The notes under the pieces: model-generated | The model's input: the letters and a program-made list of their open reading frames with translations, nothing else | Database searches by the model: none | Told to the model about the DNA's origin: nothing | Shown here: positions 52,310-61,842 of the stretch, one piece after another | Layout of the letters: every line of letters begins with the position of its first letter | How positions within the stretch are numbered: position 1 is the first letter of the stretch | Translations under genes and position numbers: made by a program | Assembly: GCF_000376225.1 (NCBI RefSeq) | Contig: NZ_AQXL01000119.1 | Span: 1-64,000, forward strand | Length of the DNA stretch: 64,000 nt | Direction of reading: 5' to 3' | From: Effusibacillus pohliae DSM 22757 | GTDB taxonomy: Bacteria; Bacillota; Bacilli; Tumebacillales; Effusibacillaceae

Positions 52310-53170
52310 TCAGCGCGAACTTCGCGGCAGTCCCAGCCGGAATTTCCCCCTTGACTCGAGCCCTCCCAGCCCTTCCGTGCCGGTAATCGTCGATTGGACG
52401 ATGTCATAAATGTTAATGGTTTGATTGATCGGGGTATAGGCGATTTTTTCGGCAACCAGCACCGGGTCCAAGGCGTGTATCAGGATCCGCTTCGGAGACG
52501 AGGCAAAATTGGCACCGGCGTCCAAAATCGCTTCATAGTGAGACTGGCAAGCCCCGGCAAAGATCACCAGTTCATCGAGACTTCGTTCATACTTGCGGGC
52601 CACTTGCACCGCCTTGATAAAATTTTCCGAATTCCGGTAATTGTAGAGGTTCATGTCATCCTGACCTTTCCGAATCAGTCCGTCATGGCCGGTGATCACC
52701 AGAATGTCAGGATGGTACGCTTCAAGAAAATGGGGCAACACCTCGGCCATCCGCGATTCACTGACGTGATGGCCGTTCGCCTGCAGCCCCAATTCCTCGT
52801 AAAACAGCATACATTTATTCAGATAAGAGCCGTCTCCATCAAGATGGAGAATCCGCCCCGGACGTTCGTAAAACTCCTTGCCCTCCTGCAATTTGATCCC
52901 GGAGCGAAGCATCTGCTTCTCCTTGTCCACCAGCCGCCGCATCCGGATCAAGCGCAGGCTGTCCGCCTCCTGGCGCGAGTGCTGCAGCATGTAGGACTGC
53001 CATTCCGCATCCGCCACCCGCTCCAGATCTTCGAACGGAGCGTCTGCCAAAAGCCGTACTTCCATGCCCTTTAACGTGGCAATCCGCGTCGCGGGATCGA
53101 CATCGATGATAATAAAAAAAACGTCTTTGCCATATGATTTACGGGCAACCCGGTCACCGACCCTCCACAT
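52310..53170 (-). CDS. yabG: Sporulation-specific protease YabG
   Basis: Peptidase made in the mother cell that trims coat proteins for cross-linking. The 286-residue product has WRVGDRVARKSYGKDVFFII at the start, PGRILHLDGDGSYLNKCML, the probable catalytic region DILVITGHDGLIRKGQDDMN and ELVIFAGACQSHYEAILDAG, and ends TPINQTINIYDIVQSTITGT. The ATG at 53170 has GGAGGG about 6 nt upstream. It lies before veg as in B. subtilis and has a SigK promoter. Confidence 0.95.
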   Translation of the reverse strand: MWRVGDRVARKSYGKDVFFIIIDVDPATRIATLKGMEVRLLADAPFEDLERVADAEWQSYMLQHSRQEADSLRLIRMRRLVDKEKQMLRSGIKLQEGKEFYERPGRILHLDGDGSYLNKCMLFYEELGLQANGHHVSESRMAEVLPHFLEAYHPDILVITGHDGLIRKGQDDMNLYNYRNSENFIKAVQVARKYERSLDELVIFAGACQSHYEAILDAGANFASSPKRILIHALDPVLVAEKIAYTPINQTINIYDIVQSTITGTEGLGGLESRGKFRLGLPRSSR

Positions 53171-53197
53171 ACGCATCCCTCCGCAACTCAACTAGGA

Positions 53198-53226
53198 TAT
53201 CGTATGTCGCGACCAACTGTCCGGTG
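53198..53226 (-). promoter_or_regulatory. SigK promoter of yabG
   Basis: Minus strand: CACC (53223-53226), 16-nt spacer, CATACGATA (53198-53206). This fits SigK mACm-N16-CATAnnnTA without mismatch and ends 27 nt before the yabG start. B. subtilis yabG is SigK-dependent. Confidence 0.65.
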
Positions 53227-53269
53227 CACAACAGGATCACCGGCACCACGGCGGTCGCCGCCATGCGAC

Positions 53270-54211
53270 CTATTCGGTCAACCGGTCATGGAAAACGCGC
53301 AGGATCTCATCAAAAATCAGGTCGAGCTGTGCATGATCGCTGCGAAACCCGGCGAACAGCGAGTAGCCCCACGTTTTTCCCTTTTTCATCGACGGGGCGC
53401 TGCGGAACACATCGTGCGCCTGCATCCCGCAATTTTCCAGCAACTCGTGGCGCAAATACATGCGGACTTCCACTTCCTGGCCATTGCGGTAGCCGACAAC
53501 GCTCGCGTCCGCTCCCAAATCAAACAGCGCCCGCGCGGCATAGGTCGGAATGTTGGTGTCCACTTCCGCCACCAGAATGTAGTAGCCACCAAACGTGGAC
53601 TTTCGCGCAGTCAGCGCCGAGTCGATGATCGCGCTGCGATGCCGCCGGTCTTCCACGATATACAGGTTCTGCACATCCTGATAGCGCAAGCCGCCGATCT
53701 GCAGCAGATCGCCGAACGCCTGGAACGCCTCGGCATCTCCCCGGTGGAAATGGATCGTATCCGTCAGGATGCCAGCGCACAGGGCGAGCGCCATTTTTTT
53801 GTCGATCGGCACTTGCAGTTCCCGCAACATCCGATAGACCAGTTGGCTCGTGGAAGACACGGTGTCATACAGCGCGGCGTCCGCTTTTTCGATCAGATGA
53901 TTGTTCGGATGGTGGTCAATCACAAAAAAGTGCTGCGGCTTCGTGTCGCACAACTGTGCGGCGTGCGCGGTGTCGACCACTACGATATTCGGATAGTCGC
54001 AGACGTTGGGTCCGTGGATCACCGACATCCCGAGTTCCTCGATCAACTTTTTCGTATGGCTGGCAACCGCCTGTGGAACCCCAATATCGCCGCCGATCCA
54101 GCGGGACAACGCGTAAGCAGCGCCGATCGCATCGCTGTCCGCCTGATCATGACAAAGAATCAGATTTTTGCCGCCCCGAATCTTTGTCAGTTCTTCCAAA
54201 AACGACTTCAT
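53270..54211 (-). CDS. DHH-family phosphoesterase
   Basis: A 313-residue protein with the DHH motifs in order: LILCHDQADSDAIGAAYAL (motif I), NIVVVDTAHAAQLCD (motif II), HFFVIDHHPNNHLIEKADAA (motif III, DHH) and LALCAGILTDTIHFHRGDAE (motif IV). A DHHA1-like substrate domain with GADASVVGYRNGQEVEVRMY follows. Relatives include NrnA-type nanoRNases and bacterial RecJ-like proteins; the exact substrate (short RNA, pAp or cyclic dinucleotide) cannot be told. The ATG at 54211 follows CAGGATGGTG. It is monocistronic and divergent from psd. Confidence 0.85.
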   Translation of the reverse strand: MKSFLEELTKIRGGKNLILCHDQADSDAIGAAYALSRWIGGDIGVPQAVASHTKKLIEELGMSVIHGPNVCDYPNIVVVDTAHAAQLCDTKPQHFFVIDHHPNNHLIEKADAALYDTVSSTSQLVYRMLRELQVPIDKKMALALCAGILTDTIHFHRGDAEAFQAFGDLLQIGGLRYQDVQNLYIVEDRRHRSAIIDSALTARKSTFGGYYILVAEVDTNIPTYAARALFDLGADASVVGYRNGQEVEVRMYLRHELLENCGMQAHDVFRSAPSMKKGKTWGYSLFAGFRSDHAQLDLIFDEILRVFHDRLTE

Positions 54212-54270
54212 GTCACACCATCCTGTTTCAGGACCGAAGATCGTCCGATAAGTCAAGTCAGAACGAGTCG

Positions 54271-54279
54271 ATTGTACCA
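54271..54279 (-). promoter_or_regulatory. Possible extended -10 promoter of the DHH gene
   Basis: TGGTACAAT on the minus strand, about 60 nt before the start codon. No good -35 is seen. Confidence 0.35.
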
Positions 54280-54280
54280 T

Positions 54281-54605
54281 TTGTCGATGCGGCCATGCTA
54301 CATTTTTCTAGTACAATATGATTTTCCAAACGAAAAGGTGATAGCTCCGGAATGACCAACTTCCTACTCACATAGTATGTCCCCCTATCGGAATTGGATG
54401 TAGCAAAGGCGTATCGCCCGCTGTCTAGAGAATTCGGTTTCGCCCGGTAAATCCCTTCCGCAATTTCATGTTTTTTGCGTGAAAATTCCCGCTCCTCTTC
54501 GCGGCGATACCTCCTGGCCGCCCCGCAGGTTTCTTCGCGCAGGTTCCCAAAGCGGCTGCCCGCCCGGCTGTCGGTTCCGTCGTCCAGGCTCCTCCGGCCG
54601 CATGC
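54281..54605. other. Non-coding stretch between the DHH gene and psd
   Basis: About 325 bases with no frame that has both a ribosome binding site and coding character. The right half is GC-rich with several short hairpins; the left half is AT-rich with a 7-codon plus-strand frame behind AAAAGGTG. I see no riboswitch or repeat family I can name. Confidence 0.4.
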
Positions 54606-54634
54606 TTGCATGCAGGTGCCCGGACCGATATATT
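54606..54634 (+). promoter_or_regulatory. SigA promoter of psd
   Basis: TTGCAT (54606-54611), 17-nt spacer, TATATT (54629-54634), ending 33 nt before the psd start. Confidence 0.6.
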
Positions 54635-54667
54635 GGAAATTGTACAAGCCAATCGGAGGATATCGAC

Positions 54668-55519
54668 ATGAACGACCGTTTTCGACTCACCTTGCTGCGT
54701 TTGCTCCCCACCCACGCGATTTCCCGCCTGGCAGGCCGGTTCGCGGGCAGTCGGCTGTCCAAGTGGCTGATTCCGATCTACGCGCGCCACTTTCAGATCG
54801 ATTTGCAGCAAGCGGAAAAACCGCTCGAGGCATATCAAACGCTGACCGAATTTTTCACCCGGAAATTGAAAAGCGAATGCCGGCCGATCGCGGAAGGAGA
54901 GCGGGTGCTGGTATCGCCGGTCGACGGGGTGGTGTCGCAATCGGGGCCGATTCGGAATGGCACGCTGTTACAGGCGAAAGGAGTCAGCTATTCGCTGGAA
55001 CAATTGCTGGGTGATCGGCAAAAGGCCGAATCGTACGAAGGCGGAGTTTTTTTGACAATTTACTTGTCGCCGCGGGATTACCACCGCATTCATACCTGCC
55101 TGAAAGGGACCGTCACCGGCTATTCCTACATTCCTGGCACACTGTTCCCGGTCAATCCGTTCGGCGTCCGCAACATCCCGGGCCTGTTCGCCAAAAACGA
55201 ACGGTTGACGACGTACATCGCCACCCCGTTCGGCGAATATGCGATCGTCAAGGTGGGAGCGACCATCGTCGGTTCGGTGCAGGTGGTGTACGACGAAAAA
55301 CTCACTACCAACGTGCGGCATGGCCGCATGACGCATGCAACCGTTGCCGGGCCTACTTTGGAAAAAGGGGCGGAACTCGGCCTTTTCCGGTTCGGTTCGA
55401 CCGTCATCTGCCTGTTCCAGCCGGGCATGGTGCAGTTGGATGATTTGCAGGAAGGGCAGTTTGTGCAAATGGGCCAGCGGATCGGAGAAATCGCACCTGT
55501 TCAAGCGGCAGACCGGTGA
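54668..55519 (+). CDS. psd: Phosphatidylserine decarboxylase
   Basis: Makes phosphatidylethanolamine from phosphatidylserine. The 283-residue proenzyme shows EAYQTLTEFFTRKLKSECRP, VSPVDGVVSQSGPI, YLSPRDYHRIHTCLKGTVTG (with the conserved His), GTLFPVNPF, FAKNERLTTYIATPFGEYAI and near the C terminus LFRFGSTVICLF, where Ser becomes the pyruvoyl group after cleavage (the family motif is LGST; here FGST). GGAGG lies 7 nt before the ATG. No pssA is nearby. The gene stands alone on the plus strand. Confidence 0.94.
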   Translation: MNDRFRLTLLRLLPTHAISRLAGRFAGSRLSKWLIPIYARHFQIDLQQAEKPLEAYQTLTEFFTRKLKSECRPIAEGERVLVSPVDGVVSQSGPIRNGTLLQAKGVSYSLEQLLGDRQKAESYEGGVFLTIYLSPRDYHRIHTCLKGTVTGYSYIPGTLFPVNPFGVRNIPGLFAKNERLTTYIATPFGEYAIVKVGATIVGSVQVVYDEKLTTNVRHGRMTHATVAGPTLEKGAELGLFRFGSTVICLFQPGMVQLDDLQEGQFVQMGQRIGEIAPVQAADR

Positions 55520-55541
55520 CCCTCCGCACACCTGCAGGCCT

Positions 55542-55559
55542 GGGGTTCTTCGGAGCCCC
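55542..55559 (+). terminator. Weak hairpin after psd
   Basis: GGGGTTC-TTCG-GAGCCCC with one G-U pair, 22 nt after the psd stop. It lacks a U-run, so termination is uncertain. Confidence 0.35.
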
Positions 55560-55694
55560 TCTCAACGGGTCTGCCGCCTGTGGGACGGGCAATTCGTGAC
55601 AGAGCAGTGGCCTTCACGGACCCGTCCAATTTACCCCATCTCATGTGGTGGTTTTAAAAGGTTCCCCTGCGGATCATTTCGATAAATTCTGTTT

Positions 55695-56024
55695 TCAACA
55701 TTTGCAGCGCCCTTTTTTCTTCCATTTGTTCACCGCCTGCTGGCATACATTCAGCTCTTGGGCGACTTCTCTTTCGGTCATTCCGTCCAGGATCACCCGG
55801 CACACCACGTACCTCCCCTTAGGTTCCCGAATTTGATGGATCAGTTGCTCGACATGCAGCTTCTCAATCACCGCCTGATCAAAACTGCCGGTCGCCCACA
55901 GGGATTCGGCCGCCTGTAACAGCTCTCTGTTTTTTTGCGAACGCACCCTGTATTGAATCCGCCAAGCAATGCGCTTAAGTGAGTGGCGACACCGTTCCAA
56001 AGCCATCGCATCATCACTCGACAT
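55695..56024 (-). CDS. Small HTH protein with sigma region 4-like end
   Basis: A 109-residue basic protein. The N-terminal part (ALERCRHSLKRIAWRIQYRV) is helical; the C-terminal part (PKGRYVVCRVILDGMTEREV, AQELNVCQQAVNKWKKKGRC) is a helix-turn-helix like sigma-70 region 4 or small phage regulators. I do not recognise a named family. The ATG at 56024 has a strong GGAGGGAGG about 8 nt upstream; the open frame extends to 56138, but those first codons look like the start of an IS3-family OrfA and probably joined by deletion. It may be mobile-element cargo or a local regulator. Confidence 0.6.
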   Translation of the reverse strand: MSSDDAMALERCRHSLKRIAWRIQYRVRSQKNRELLQAAESLWATGSFDQAVIEKLHVEQLIHQIREPKGRYVVCRVILDGMTEREVAQELNVCQQAVNKWKKKGRCKC

Positions 56025-56051
56025 TTCGCATACCTCCCTCCAATTTCGCCA

Positions 56052-56201
56052 ACCGGGTTCGGGTACGGATGTACTTTCAACAATTTGCACTTTGAACTCT
56101 TGTGAATGCTTCCGGTGACGAGACCCTTTTTTGGACATAAAAACACCCTCTATGTAGACAAGTTCTTCAGAGGATTTAATTTACCTGTCTACATAAAGGG
56201 T
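56052..56201 (-). mobile_element. IS3-family insertion sequence remnant
   Basis: Minus strand: TGTCTACATAGAGGGT (56145-56160) looks like an IS terminal repeat starting with TG, followed 6 nt later by codons MSKKGSRHRKHSQEFKVQIV, which resemble the N terminus of IS3-family OrfA (IS150 group). After about 29 codons the resemblance ends in the HTH gene. A second end, TGTCTACATAAAGGGT (56186-56201), faces the other way across 25 nt, with one mismatch. So two element ends lie back to back with nearly all of the element missing. The pair could also act as a hairpin terminator after ykuK (GTTTTTAT follows). Confidence 0.55.
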
Positions 56202-56230
56202 ATCAGTTCAAAACAGAGGCCGATCGCGCT

Positions 56231-56713
56231 TTATCCAAACGATCTCGTATAGCGGTCCGCCACCTTCGAGGCGCCAAACGCGTTGGGTTTCACCTTCGCT
56301 GTGTAGCCGGAAGCTGTCACCCACCCGACGATCTCCTTGATCAGCGATTTGGTGGCGCCTTTTTCCCCGATATCGATATGAATCTCCAGGTGATCGCCGC
56401 AGATTTGCGGAATCTTTTTGGACAATTCCTGACACAACAGCAGGGAGTAAGACGTTTCCGTGAACATCCGTTGTTTCAAAGACCGGATTTCGCGGGAAGG
56501 TCTGCGATGAATGTAATAGCGGGCCCCCTTGCCGACACGGTGCACGATGATCGCTGTGACAAACATCGTAATGCCCCGGTCATATCGGTTTTGTGAATCG
56601 GAACCGATAATCACCTTGTACGCGTCATCAGGCCCGGTTCCCACGAACTCACAAATGTCTGCCACCACGTCGTCCAGCGTCAGCGTTCCTTTCGTCGGAT
56701 TGAGGAACTGCAC
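56231..56713 (-). CDS. ykuK: RNase H-like fold protein YkuK
   Basis: A 160-residue protein of the DUF458/YkuK family: VADICEFVGTGPDDAYKVII, GSDSQNRYDRGITMFVTAII, RPSREIRSLKQRMFTETSYS, HIDIGEKGATKSLIKEIVGW. The acidic residues in the GSDSQ and HIDIG segments are consistent with a ribonuclease-H-like fold; function is unknown, and members are common in spore formers. The start is a GTG with AAGGGCGGTGG upstream. Its place after ksgA differs from B. subtilis. Confidence 0.87.
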   Translation of the reverse strand: MQFLNPTKGTLTLDDVVADICEFVGTGPDDAYKVIIGSDSQNRYDRGITMFVTAIIVHRVGKGARYYIHRRPSREIRSLKQRMFTETSYSLLLCQELSKKIPQICGDHLEIHIDIGEKGATKSLIKEIVGWVTASGYTAKVKPNAFGASKVADRYTRSFG

Positions 56714-56887
56714 GCGACCACCGCCCTTTTCTATAGCATATTCGTTGCCATCGGTCAGGATGTGGGCTGTACCAAAGCTTTACACGACATTCGGTGCCTG
56801 ATGCGCTTTTTTATTTATTTCGCCAACTGCCGATTGACTCCTGTCTCTTTATTTTAAGAGTTTGCAAAAAGCAAAGCCCGCATGTGA
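56714..56887. other. Spacer between ksgA and ykuK
   Basis: About 170 bases, AT-rich in the middle, with no gene I can support. A promoter for ykuK is expected here but not clear. Confidence 0.35.
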
Positions 56888-56914
56888 GAAAACAAAAGGC
56901 AGATGAACCTGCCC
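56888..56914 (-). terminator. Terminator after ksgA
   Basis: GGCAG-GTTCAT-CTGCC followed by TTTTGTTTT on the minus strand. The stem is short, but the T-tract is good. It touches the ksgA stop. Confidence 0.6.
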
Positions 56915-57780
56915 TATGACAATCGGGCAAATTCATCCGCCAGCCGTGCAAACTCCTGCAACGACAGCGTTTCGCCGCGGCGCGTCGGTTCGATTCCCAC
57001 ACGCTCCAACATCCGGATGATGACTTCCTTGCCTCCGGCCGGCGAAAAAGAATGCTGCAGGTTATTGAGGATCGTCTTCCGCCGTTGCGCAAATCCGGCC
57101 CGCACCAGTCTGAAAAAAAGCCGCTCGTCCTGCACCGGCACCGCCGGTTGGTCGCGCAGTTTCAGTTTGATGACGATCGATTCCACATTCGGTTGCGGCA
57201 AAAAAGCCGTTTTCGGAACCCGGCACACCACTTCCGGCTCTGTGTAATATTGCACCGCGATCGTCAGGGCGCCGTAGTCCTTGCCGCCGGGGACGGCCGC
57301 CATCCGTTCCGCCACCTCTTTTTGCACCATCACCACGATGGCGTGCAACGGAAGGCGCTCTTCCAACAATTTCATGACGATCGGGGTGGTGACATAGTAC
57401 GGCAGATTCGCCACCACGCTCACCTTGCGGCCGTCAAACCGTTCGGCAAACAGCCGGTGCAGATCGGCTTCCAACACATCTGCATGATAAACGGTCACAT
57501 TCGGGTACTCACGCAGCGTTTCGGACAAAATCGGAATCAGCCGGTCATCCTTCTCTACCGCTACCACAATTCCCGCCTGTTCCGCCAGTGCTTGGGTCAG
57601 CGTGCCGATGCCGGGACCGATCTCCAGTGCGCCGTCCGCTTTCGATAGGTCGGCTGCTTCGACAATTTTGCCGAGTATATTGGCATCGATCAGGAAGTTT
57701 TGTCCCAACTGTTTTTTGAATTGAAAACGGAACCGGTCCACCACTTCGCGGGTGACCGACGGATTCACCAGCCGTTTCAT
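56914..57780 (-). CDS. ksgA: 16S rRNA dimethyladenosine transferase
   Basis: Dimethylates A1518 and A1519 of 16S rRNA during 30S assembly. The 288-residue product has KKQLGQNFLIDANILGKIVE, the SAM motif GALEIGPGIGTLTQALAEQA, VEKDDRLIPIL, the catalytic VANLPYYVTTPIVMKLLE and KTAFLPQPNVESIVIKL. The ATG at 57780 has AAGGTGG about 8 nt upstream. It follows rnmV as in B. subtilis. Confidence 0.97.
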   Translation of the reverse strand: MKRLVNPSVTREVVDRFRFQFKKQLGQNFLIDANILGKIVEAADLSKADGALEIGPGIGTLTQALAEQAGIVVAVEKDDRLIPILSETLREYPNVTVYHADVLEADLHRLFAERFDGRKVSVVANLPYYVTTPIVMKLLEERLPLHAIVVMVQKEVAERMAAVPGGKDYGALTIAVQYYTEPEVVCRVPKTAFLPQPNVESIVIKLKLRDQPAVPVQDERLFFRLVRAGFAQRRKTILNNLQHSFSPAGGKEVIIRMLERVGIEPTRRGETLSLQEFARLADEFARLS

Positions 57781-57821
57781 GCAAAGCCACCTTTTTCGAA
57801 ACTGTCCAATCCCGGCCGCGG

Positions 57822-58391
57822 TTATCTCCCGCCGTTCGGTTGCGGTTCGGCCTGCGACCCGAGTTGTTTCCACGCCGCTTCCCATTCGGCCCGGCTGACG
57901 CCGAGCATGTTCAGCCTTTTCCAGAACGTTTTCGCGTTGCAGCGACCGATCCCGAGAATTTGGCCCAGCCGATCGCGCAGCTCCGCCGAATGCGGCAGTC
58001 CCGTTAAACCGCGCTCCTGCATCTCCAACCAGGTGAACCGCTCTTCCGTACCGGCCCATTCGGTGCGAACCGATGCAAGCGCCCGGCGAATGCTTTCCGG
58101 CGACGCGTTTTCAATCCCGACATCGCCGTTGGCCAGCGCCTCTTCCTTTGGCAAAAACGCGTGTTTGCACCCCGGCACCCTGGCGGCAATGATTTTGCGG
58201 ATTCGCTCTCCCGGATAATCCGGGTCGGTAAAAATAATCACGCCCCTCTCCCGTTGCGCCCGTTCCACCTGTTTCAGAAACGTTTCCGAGACGGCGGAAC
58301 CGCCCGAGATGAGACAGTCCGCGGCGACCGCCCGATCGATCGCCGCTTTGTCGTGCAGACCTTCGACTACGATGATTTCCTTGATCTTCAT
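57822..58391 (-). CDS. rnmV: Ribonuclease M5
   Basis: Toprim nuclease that matures 5S rRNA. The 189-residue product has the toprim glutamate in KEIIVVEGLHDKAAIDRAVA and the DxD in VIIFTDPDYPGERIRKII, then GCKHAFLPKEEAL and a C-terminal domain (LGIGRCNAKTFWKRLNMLGV). GTAGGTG lies 3 nt before the ATG. Order tatD-rnmV-ksgA is conserved in Bacilli. Confidence 0.95.
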   Translation of the reverse strand: MKIKEIIVVEGLHDKAAIDRAVAADCLISGGSAVSETFLKQVERAQRERGVIIFTDPDYPGERIRKIIAARVPGCKHAFLPKEEALANGDVGIENASPESIRRALASVRTEWAGTEERFTWLEMQERGLTGLPHSAELRDRLGQILGIGRCNAKTFWKRLNMLGVSRAEWEAAWKQLGSQAEPQPNGGR

Positions 58392-58396
58392 AACAC

Positions 58397-59185
58397 CTAC
58401 AAAGAGACGAACGGATTCCGAACGCGAAAAATCCGCTCGGCGTTGTCCGATGTAATTTTGCAGATTTCCGCAAATTCCATGCCGCGCAGTTCGGCGATTT
58501 TTCCCGCCACGTGCCGGACGTAGAGCGGCTGATTGCGTTTACCGCGATACGGCTCCGGCGTGAGATAAGGCGCATCGGTCTCCACCAGCAGGTAATCGAG
58601 CGGCACTTTGCTGGCCACTTCCTGCGGCCGTTTAGCGTTCTTGAACGTGACCGGTCCGCCAAACGAAATCAGAAAGTTCATGTTCATGCATTCCTTCGCC
58701 ATCTCCCAGGAGCCGGAAAAGCAGTGCATGATCCCGCCGACTTCCTGCGCGCCCTCCTCCCGCAATATCTGCACGATGTCGCCATGCGCCTCGCGGTCGT
58801 GAATGATGATCGGCAGGTTCACCTCTTTCGCCAGCCGGATTTGCCGGCGAAACACTTCAAACTGGACTTCTTTCGGCGTCGTTTCCCAATGGTAATCGAG
58901 GCCGATCTCGCCGATCGCCACCACCTGCGGCAGTTTTGCCCACTCCCGAAGCTGCTCATACGCTTCTTCCGTGGCCTGTGCCGCATCGTTCGGATGGATC
59001 CCGACTGCCGCATACAGCCCTTGCCAACTGTCGGCCAGTTCCACCGCCCGCTGGGACGACGCAAGATCATACCCGGGTACTAGAATCTGCACCACGTCCT
59101 GGTCACGCGCGGTATGAATCATCTCCAATACATCATGTTCGTCGAACTGATCGCTGTTTAAGTGACAATGCGAATCAAACAGCAT
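58397..59185 (-). CDS. tatD: TatD-family metal-dependent hydrolase
   Basis: A 262-residue TIM-barrel phosphoesterase/DNase. The metal ligands are visible: LFDSHCHLN (HxH), VVAIGEIGLDYHW (Glu), PIIIHDREAHGD (His), GIMHCFSGSWEMAKE (His) and LLVETDAPYLTP (Asp). Family members have 3'-5' exonuclease activity on DNA and RNA. The ATG at 59185 has AGGTG about 6 nt upstream; the GTG at 59194 and TTG at 59191 are less likely. It follows metG by 88 nt. Confidence 0.95.
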   Translation of the reverse strand: MLFDSHCHLNSDQFDEHDVLEMIHTARDQDVVQILVPGYDLASSQRAVELADSWQGLYAAVGIHPNDAAQATEEAYEQLREWAKLPQVVAIGEIGLDYHWETTPKEVQFEVFRRQIRLAKEVNLPIIIHDREAHGDIVQILREEGAQEVGGIMHCFSGSWEMAKECMNMNFLISFGGPVTFKNAKRPQEVASKVPLDYLLVETDAPYLTPEPYRGKRNQPLYVRHVAGKIAELRGMEFAEICKITSDNAERIFRVRNPFVSL

Positions 59186-59273
59186 CTCCAACACCTGCTT
59201 TCACTGCATGACTGCGGCCTTCCTGCCCGGGCGCCACATCCCGCCGCAACATCCCTCGTCACTTTGCGGGGTA

Positions 59274-61391
<2,118 letters not shown>

Positions 61392-61467
61392 TTACAGATC
61401 AGATCCGTTCCGATGTAAAATAAATTTAAGTTATTTATATATGAAAAAAGGTGTTAAAGATTCCCTA

Positions 61468-61517
61468 TTGACGGTTATGGGAATTACTGGTATGATTGCC
61501 TTATAAGGGGTGTCGAT
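61468..61517 (+). promoter_or_regulatory. SigA promoter of abrB with downstream Spo0A box
   Basis: TTGACG (61468-61473), 17-nt spacer, TATGAT (61491-61496). TGTCGAT (61511-61517), one mismatch from the 0A box, lies about 10-15 nt after the expected start point. In B. subtilis Spo0A represses abrB from boxes downstream of the promoter. Confidence 0.7.
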
Positions 61518-61550
61518 ATTTGTAGTTTTTTCTAAGGGGAGAGGAATTTC

Positions 61551-61790
61551 GTGAAATCAACAGGTATTGTACGAAAAGTGGATGAATTGGGACGCGTCGT
61601 CATTCCGATTGAATTGCGGAGAACCTTGGGGATCGGCGAAAAAGACGCACTGGAAATCTACGTCGATTCCGACCGCATCATTCTGCGGAAGTACGAACCG
61701 GCCTGCATCTTCTGTGGACAGGCAGATGAAATCGTGCACTTCAAAGGCAAGAACATCTGCCCCAACTGCATCAGCGAGATGACGCAATAA
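61551..61790 (+). CDS. abrB: Transition-state regulator AbrB
   Basis: Global repressor of post-exponential genes. The 79-residue product has the AbrB swapped-hairpin DNA-binding domain (KSTGIVRKVDELGRVVIPIE, LRRTLGIGEKDALEIYVDSD, RIILRKYEP), nearly identical to B. subtilis. Its C-terminal part differs: shorter, with CIFCGQADEIVHFKGKNICP then NCISEM, two CxxC pairs 17 residues apart that look like a zinc knuckle. The start is a GTG with GAGAGGA about 6 nt upstream. It is the only plus-strand gene near metG. Confidence 0.95.
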   Translation: MKSTGIVRKVDELGRVVIPIELRRTLGIGEKDALEIYVDSDRIILRKYEPACIFCGQADEIVHFKGKNICPNCISEMTQ

Positions 61791-61800
61791 AGCGTGCGGG

Positions 61801-61842
61801 AAAACCATTGAAAATCCGGACCATCCGGTTTCAATGGTTTTC
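61801..61842. terminator. Bidirectional terminator between abrB and rsmI
   Basis: AAAACCATTGAAA (61801-61813) pairs with TTTCAATGGTTTT (61829-61841), with A-rich and T-rich flanks on both sides. It overlaps the rsmI stop codon. Confidence 0.8.
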
